Assembly: GCA_963837805.1 (NCBI GenBank)
Contig: CAWIOU010000035.1
Coordinates: 186,001 to 250,000, forward strand
Direction of reading: 5' to 3'
Length of the DNA: 64,000 nt
Source: Bog-756 sp963837805
GTDB lineage: Bacteria; Actinomycetota; Acidimicrobiia; Acidimicrobiales; RAAP-2
Made by a program: the position numbers and the translations under genes. Each line of letters begins with the position of its first letter. Position 1 is the stretch's first letter. This document shows, piece after piece, positions 61,267 to 64,000 of this stretch. The notes beneath the pieces were generated by a model, which worked only from the letters and a program-made list of their open reading frames with translations, did not search any database and had not been told where the DNA came from.

Positions 61267-61683
61267 TCACCCGCCGGTCGGGGTCGGCAGGTAGGCCCAC
61301 AACTCGACCTCGACGGCGGCGCCGGCCGGGAGGGCGGCCACCGCCACCATCGAGCGGGCCGGGCGGTGGGTGCCGAAGAAGGCCACGTAGGCCTCGTTGA
61401 CCGCCGAGAACTGGTGCGGGTCGGTGACGAACACCGTCGTCTTGACCACGTCCTCGGGGGTGGCGCCATTGGCCCGGAGCAGTTGCTCGGCATTGGCCAG
61501 GGCCTGGGACAACTGGGCCGGCGAGCCCCCGTCCACCAGTACGGGAGGGCTGTCGTCGACGTCCCCGGAGTCGGAGGGGGCCGGAGGCGGCTGGTACATG
61601 CCGAGTTGGCCCGAGCAGATGAGCCAGGGGCCGGCCCGGACGATCGGGGTGTACGGACCGCTCGGACCGATGGGCGTGCTCAT
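61267..61683 (-). CDS. ridA: RidA family (YjgF) enamine/imine deaminase
   Basis: 138 residues. PWLICSGQLGMYQPP, NAEQLLRANGATPEDVVKTT, FVTDPHQFSAVNEAYVAFFG and the Arg-bearing RPARSMVAVAALPAGAAVEV are the RidA signature. A 20-residue insert (PAPSDSGDVDDSPPVLVDGG) enlarges one loop. Removes reactive 2-aminoacrylate from serine/threonine metabolism, or acts as a substrate-specific deaminase. Adjacent to the molybdenum hydroxylase with 9 bases between. Confidence 0.9.
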   Translation of the reverse strand: MSTPIGPSGPYTPIVRAGPWLICSGQLGMYQPPPAPSDSGDVDDSPPVLVDGGSPAQLSQALANAEQLLRANGATPEDVVKTTVFVTDPHQFSAVNEAYVAFFGTHRPARSMVAVAALPAGAAVEVELWAYLPTPTGG

Positions 61684-61692
61684 GCTTCCTCC

Positions 61693-63323
61693 TTACCGGG
61701 GACCGGGGGCGACAGGGGACGAGGGAGGCCGGCCGGTGCCGGTCCGGGAACGCTCGCTCCCGGTGGGCCAGCGGGGTGGGAGCCCGTCGGCCAGCCAGCG
61801 GGCGGCGGCCACCGCCGCGAACACGGCGTCCGAGCCGTTGACCGGGGGGCGGTCGCCGTCGGCGCCGACGACGACGGTCACCGGCGGCATGTCCCGGGCC
61901 GGAAGGATCCCGAACGACCGCATGGTCAGGTCGTGGACCACCCCGGCCGGCGTCCACGGCGATGCCCTCGCTCCCCACCCAGCCCAGAGCCTGGTGGGCG
62001 GCGCCCAGGGCGTAGGACCGGAGCACCACCTCGTCGAGCACCTCGCCCGCCTCCACCACCACCTCGATCGAGCCGTCGGCCCGACAGCGGGCCGTGGCCC
62101 GGCCCCCGGCCGGGCCGGTCACCCCGACAGGCGCGTCGACGACCCTCCGGCCGTCGGCGCTCCCCGCCATCCGGGCGCAGGCGGCCAGGACGGCGGCCTC
62201 GGCCCACACCGCGGCCCGCAGGTCGGAGGAGACGGCGGGACCGTGGAGCGGCACCGGTTCGAGGACCAGACCGGGGGCCACCGACGCCACGTCGGCCACC
62301 GCCCGGGCCCACCCGTCCCCGGGCAACCCGTCGAGGGGGACGGCGACCCGGAGGACACCGGACCCGTCGGCGTTGATCCCGGCGGCCACCGGTGGTCGTT
62401 TGGGTCCGCGGCGCACCACGTCCTCGCGCGACCAGACGACCCGCACCGGGCGACCGTTGGCGTCGGCCAGCCGGCGGGCGTCGGCGGCCACCGGTGAGTG
62501 CAGCTTCCCGCCGAAGGCCCCGCCGTTGCCGACGGGCGAGGCCGGTTGGCCGCCGGGGGCGCACCACGAGGCGTCCGGCTCCACGTAGGCCGGCTCCACC
62601 CAGGTGGTCTGCAGGGTGAGGTCCCAGCGGCCGGGGGGCACGCCGACCGGGTGGTCGAGCGCCAGGCTGGTCTTGCGCCCCTGCACCTTGCCGGCCAGGG
62701 CCCGGGCGGCGCCCACCGATTCGGCCAGGGCGTAGCCGCCCATGCCGTCGGGCACGGCGACCAGGGCGTCGGCCGGGCCGGTGTCGTCGGCGAAGCCGGC
62801 CCGGCCGAGGACGGTGCTGGGGCCGACCGTCTGGGGAACCCCTCCTTCGAGCGTGGCCCGGATGGCGGCCCGGGCCAGGTCGCGGTCCCCTTCCGGGGCG
62901 GGTGAGCCGTCGAGGACCAGGGCGGCGGCCTCCTCGATGGTCTGCCAACCGGTGCACCGGCAGAGATGGGCCAGCAGGGCCCGGTCGATGCGGTCGACCG
63001 AGGGAACGGAATCAGAACCATCCGACCCGAGGGCGGCCAGTCGCATCACGATCCCCGGGGTGCAGAAGCCGCACTGGCTGCCGCCGGTGGCCACCAGGGC
63101 GGCGGCCCACCGCTCCCGATCGGCGTCGGGCAGGCCGTCGAGGGTGGTGATGTGCGCGTCCCTGGAGCCGCCGGACCGGCGTGACACAGGCCACCCGGGG
63201 GGAGCCGTCCACCCAGACCGTGCAGCACCCGCACTGGCCCTGGGGGCTGCAGCCGTCCTTTACCGAGCGGAGTCCGAGCTCCTCACGGAGGACATCGAGA
63301 AGCGACGATCCGTCGTCGGCCAC
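61693..63323 (-). CDS. Compact 2Fe-2S/molybdenum hydroxylase (xanthine-dehydrogenase-like), two frame breaks
   Basis: Three frames must be joined. Frame one (63323 to about 63180): plant-type 2Fe-2S domain SLLDVLREELGLRSVKDGCS and GQCGCCTVWVDG. Frame two (about 63165 to 61957): second 2Fe-2S domain GGSQCGFCTPGIVMRL and ALLAHLCRCTGWQTIEEA, then a Mo-cofactor domain with GNGGAFGGKLHSPVAADARR. Frame three (about 61950 to 61693): AGVVHDLTMRSFGILPARDM, the typical C-terminal part. Total length is two bases over a multiple of three. The Mo domain is about half the usual 750 residues and the expected catalytic Glu (GxGEx) reads VNGSDA. Homology begins upstream at a CTG near 63356. Substrate unknown. 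Confidence 0.6.
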
Positions 63324-63363
63324 CTCGACATCGGTGCCGTCGACACGGAGCCGGATCAGCGGC

Positions 63364-63729
63364 TCAGCTGAACGAGGAGCCGCAGCCGCAGGTGCGAGAG
63401 GCGTTGGGGTTGGTCACGTGGAACCCGGCACCCTGGAGCCCGTCGCTGTAGTCGAGGGTCGAACCCTTCAGCAGATCGGCGCTGGTGGGGTCGACGACGA
63501 CCTTGACGGTGCCGAACTCGCGGATGATGTCGTCCTCGGCCATGTCGGCGTCGAAGAACATCTCGTAGCTGAATCCCGAGCAGCCACCCGGCCGGACCGC
63601 CACCCGGAGGGCCAGGCCGTCGATCTCCTCCTGAGCCAGCAGCTCGGCGACCTTGGTCGCGGCGAAATCGGTCAGCGTCACCGGATTCGGCTTCTTCCCG
63701 ATGCTGACGGACTGCATGGTGGCACTCAT
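63364..63729 (-). CDS. erpA: Iron-sulfur cluster insertion protein (HesB/IscA, ErpA-like)
   Basis: 121 residues from ATG 63729, with GGAGGAG six bases upstream; a longer frame to 63816 is unlikely. A-type carrier motif with three Cys: VRPGGCSGFSYEMFFD and SRTCGCGSSFS. Delivers Fe-S clusters to apoproteins, plausibly including the 2Fe-2S domains of the hydroxylase encoded just downstream, which starts about 41 bases past its stop. Confidence 0.94.
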   Translation of the reverse strand: MSATMQSVSIGKKPNPVTLTDFAATKVAELLAQEEIDGLALRVAVRPGGCSGFSYEMFFDADMAEDDIIREFGTVKVVVDPTSADLLKGSTLDYSDGLQGAGFHVTNPNASRTCGCGSSFS

Positions 63730-63869
63730 CGGCGCTCCTCCTGGATCACGACTAGCGGTCAACCGAAGCCGACCGCGGCCGACTACCTGGACAAAGCGTA
63801 CCCGCGTCCTGCCCACGGCGATACATCAGCGCGGGTGGGCGGCCCGGTCCGACCGGTAGAATTCCGGAA

Positions 63870-64000
63870 GTGACCAGGCCCGATACCTCCGAGCTTGCCG
63901 GTTCCACCCTCCAACCCCCGACCGAGGAGCAGGTGCGCGCTGCGTTGCGGGGGGTGGTCGACCCCGAACTGGGGGCCGACATCGTCGAACTGGGCATGGT
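63870..64000 (+). CDS. mrp: Mrp/ApbC-type Fe-S carrier ATPase, N-terminal part (runs off right edge)
   Basis: First 43 residues from GTG 63870. EEQVRAALRGVVDPELGADI then VELGMV is the MIP18/DUF59 domain that opens bacterial Mrp (Nbp35-like) proteins; a stand-alone SufT/PaaD-type protein is the alternative. TAGAAT at 63857-63862 lies seven bases before GTG, so a leaderless transcript is likely. Divergent from erpA, consistent with Fe-S cluster work. Confidence 0.75.
   Translation, partial: MTRPDTSELAGSTLQPPTEEQVRAALRGVVDPELGADIVELGM

Overview
The window is a gene-dense, very GC-rich stretch (codon third positions overwhelmingly G/C, many GTG starts, 4-base ATGA/GTGA overlaps) from an actinobacterium. 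Supporting clues are an RsrA/SigR-type redox sigma pair, a deazaflavin (F420)-type nitroreductase-family protein, a GlnR-type orphan regulator, TrkA (CeoBC-like) proteins beside an APC permease, and the tilS-hpt-folE-folP-folB-folK-panC-coaX...clpC gene order known from mycobacteria and relatives. A lineage such as Acidimicrobiia fits, but that assignment is inference. No CRISPR array, transposase, integrase or phage gene was seen.

Layout. 1-4.7 kb: the start of clpC (off the left edge), a polyprenyl diphosphate synthase, a secreted low-complexity protein with an apparent frame break, an AT-rich palindrome region, a SRPBCC protein and a formylglycine-type sulfatase. 4.7-15.8 kb: a long leftward cofactor and housekeeping cluster: DUF2342 metalloprotease, tilS, hpt, folE, folP, a phosphatase-like protein lacking its catalytic cysteine, folB, folK, a DUF2520 protein, panC, nadB (frame broken near its FAD-binding N terminus), nadC and coaX. 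15.9-16.8 kb: redox ECF sigma and zinc anti-sigma pair. 16.9-25.8 kb: an acyl-CoA/lipid catabolism-like group (P450, DoxX, enoyl-CoA hydratase, two CaiB-type CoA-transferases, amidohydrolase, SDR, deazaflavin oxidoreductase, TetR). 25.9-30 kb: two cyclic-di-GMP proteins. 30-36.6 kb: small regulated units, each with a local regulator (MFS/MarR, HxlR/DoxX, GlxA-like regulator) plus a patatin-like lipase. 36.6-41.4 kb: methyltransferase, HtrA-like protease, UvrD-like helicase behind a consensus SOS box, and tRNA-Thr. 41.5-51.5 kb: DNA replication and energy genes (holB, tmk, topA, proton pyrophosphatase) and an APC permease fused to an OB-fold. 51.6-57.7 kb: two TrkA proteins, HAD phosphatase, primary-type sigma factor, a ferritin-like protein and nadE. 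57.7-64 kb: a nitrogen-assimilation locus (glnII, a second glutamine synthetase, GlnR-like regulator), then ridA, a compact molybdenum hydroxylase with two frame breaks, erpA, and the start of an Mrp-type Fe-S carrier.

How it fits together. The window concentrates pathways for NAD (nadB, nadC, nadE), pantothenate/CoA (panC, coaX), folate (folE, folP, folB, folK) and Fe-S maturation (erpA, mrp). Regulation can be read locally in several places: twin palindromes ahead of the TetR operon, a palindrome between hxlR and doxX, an inverted repeat over the MFS start facing marR, and a CGAAC-N4-GTTCG box ahead of the helicase. The most unusual item is a 41-codon reading frame with a strong ribosome site and six glutamine codons directly ahead of glnII. 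Four genes show single-base frame breaks; these may be assembly errors rather than biology.
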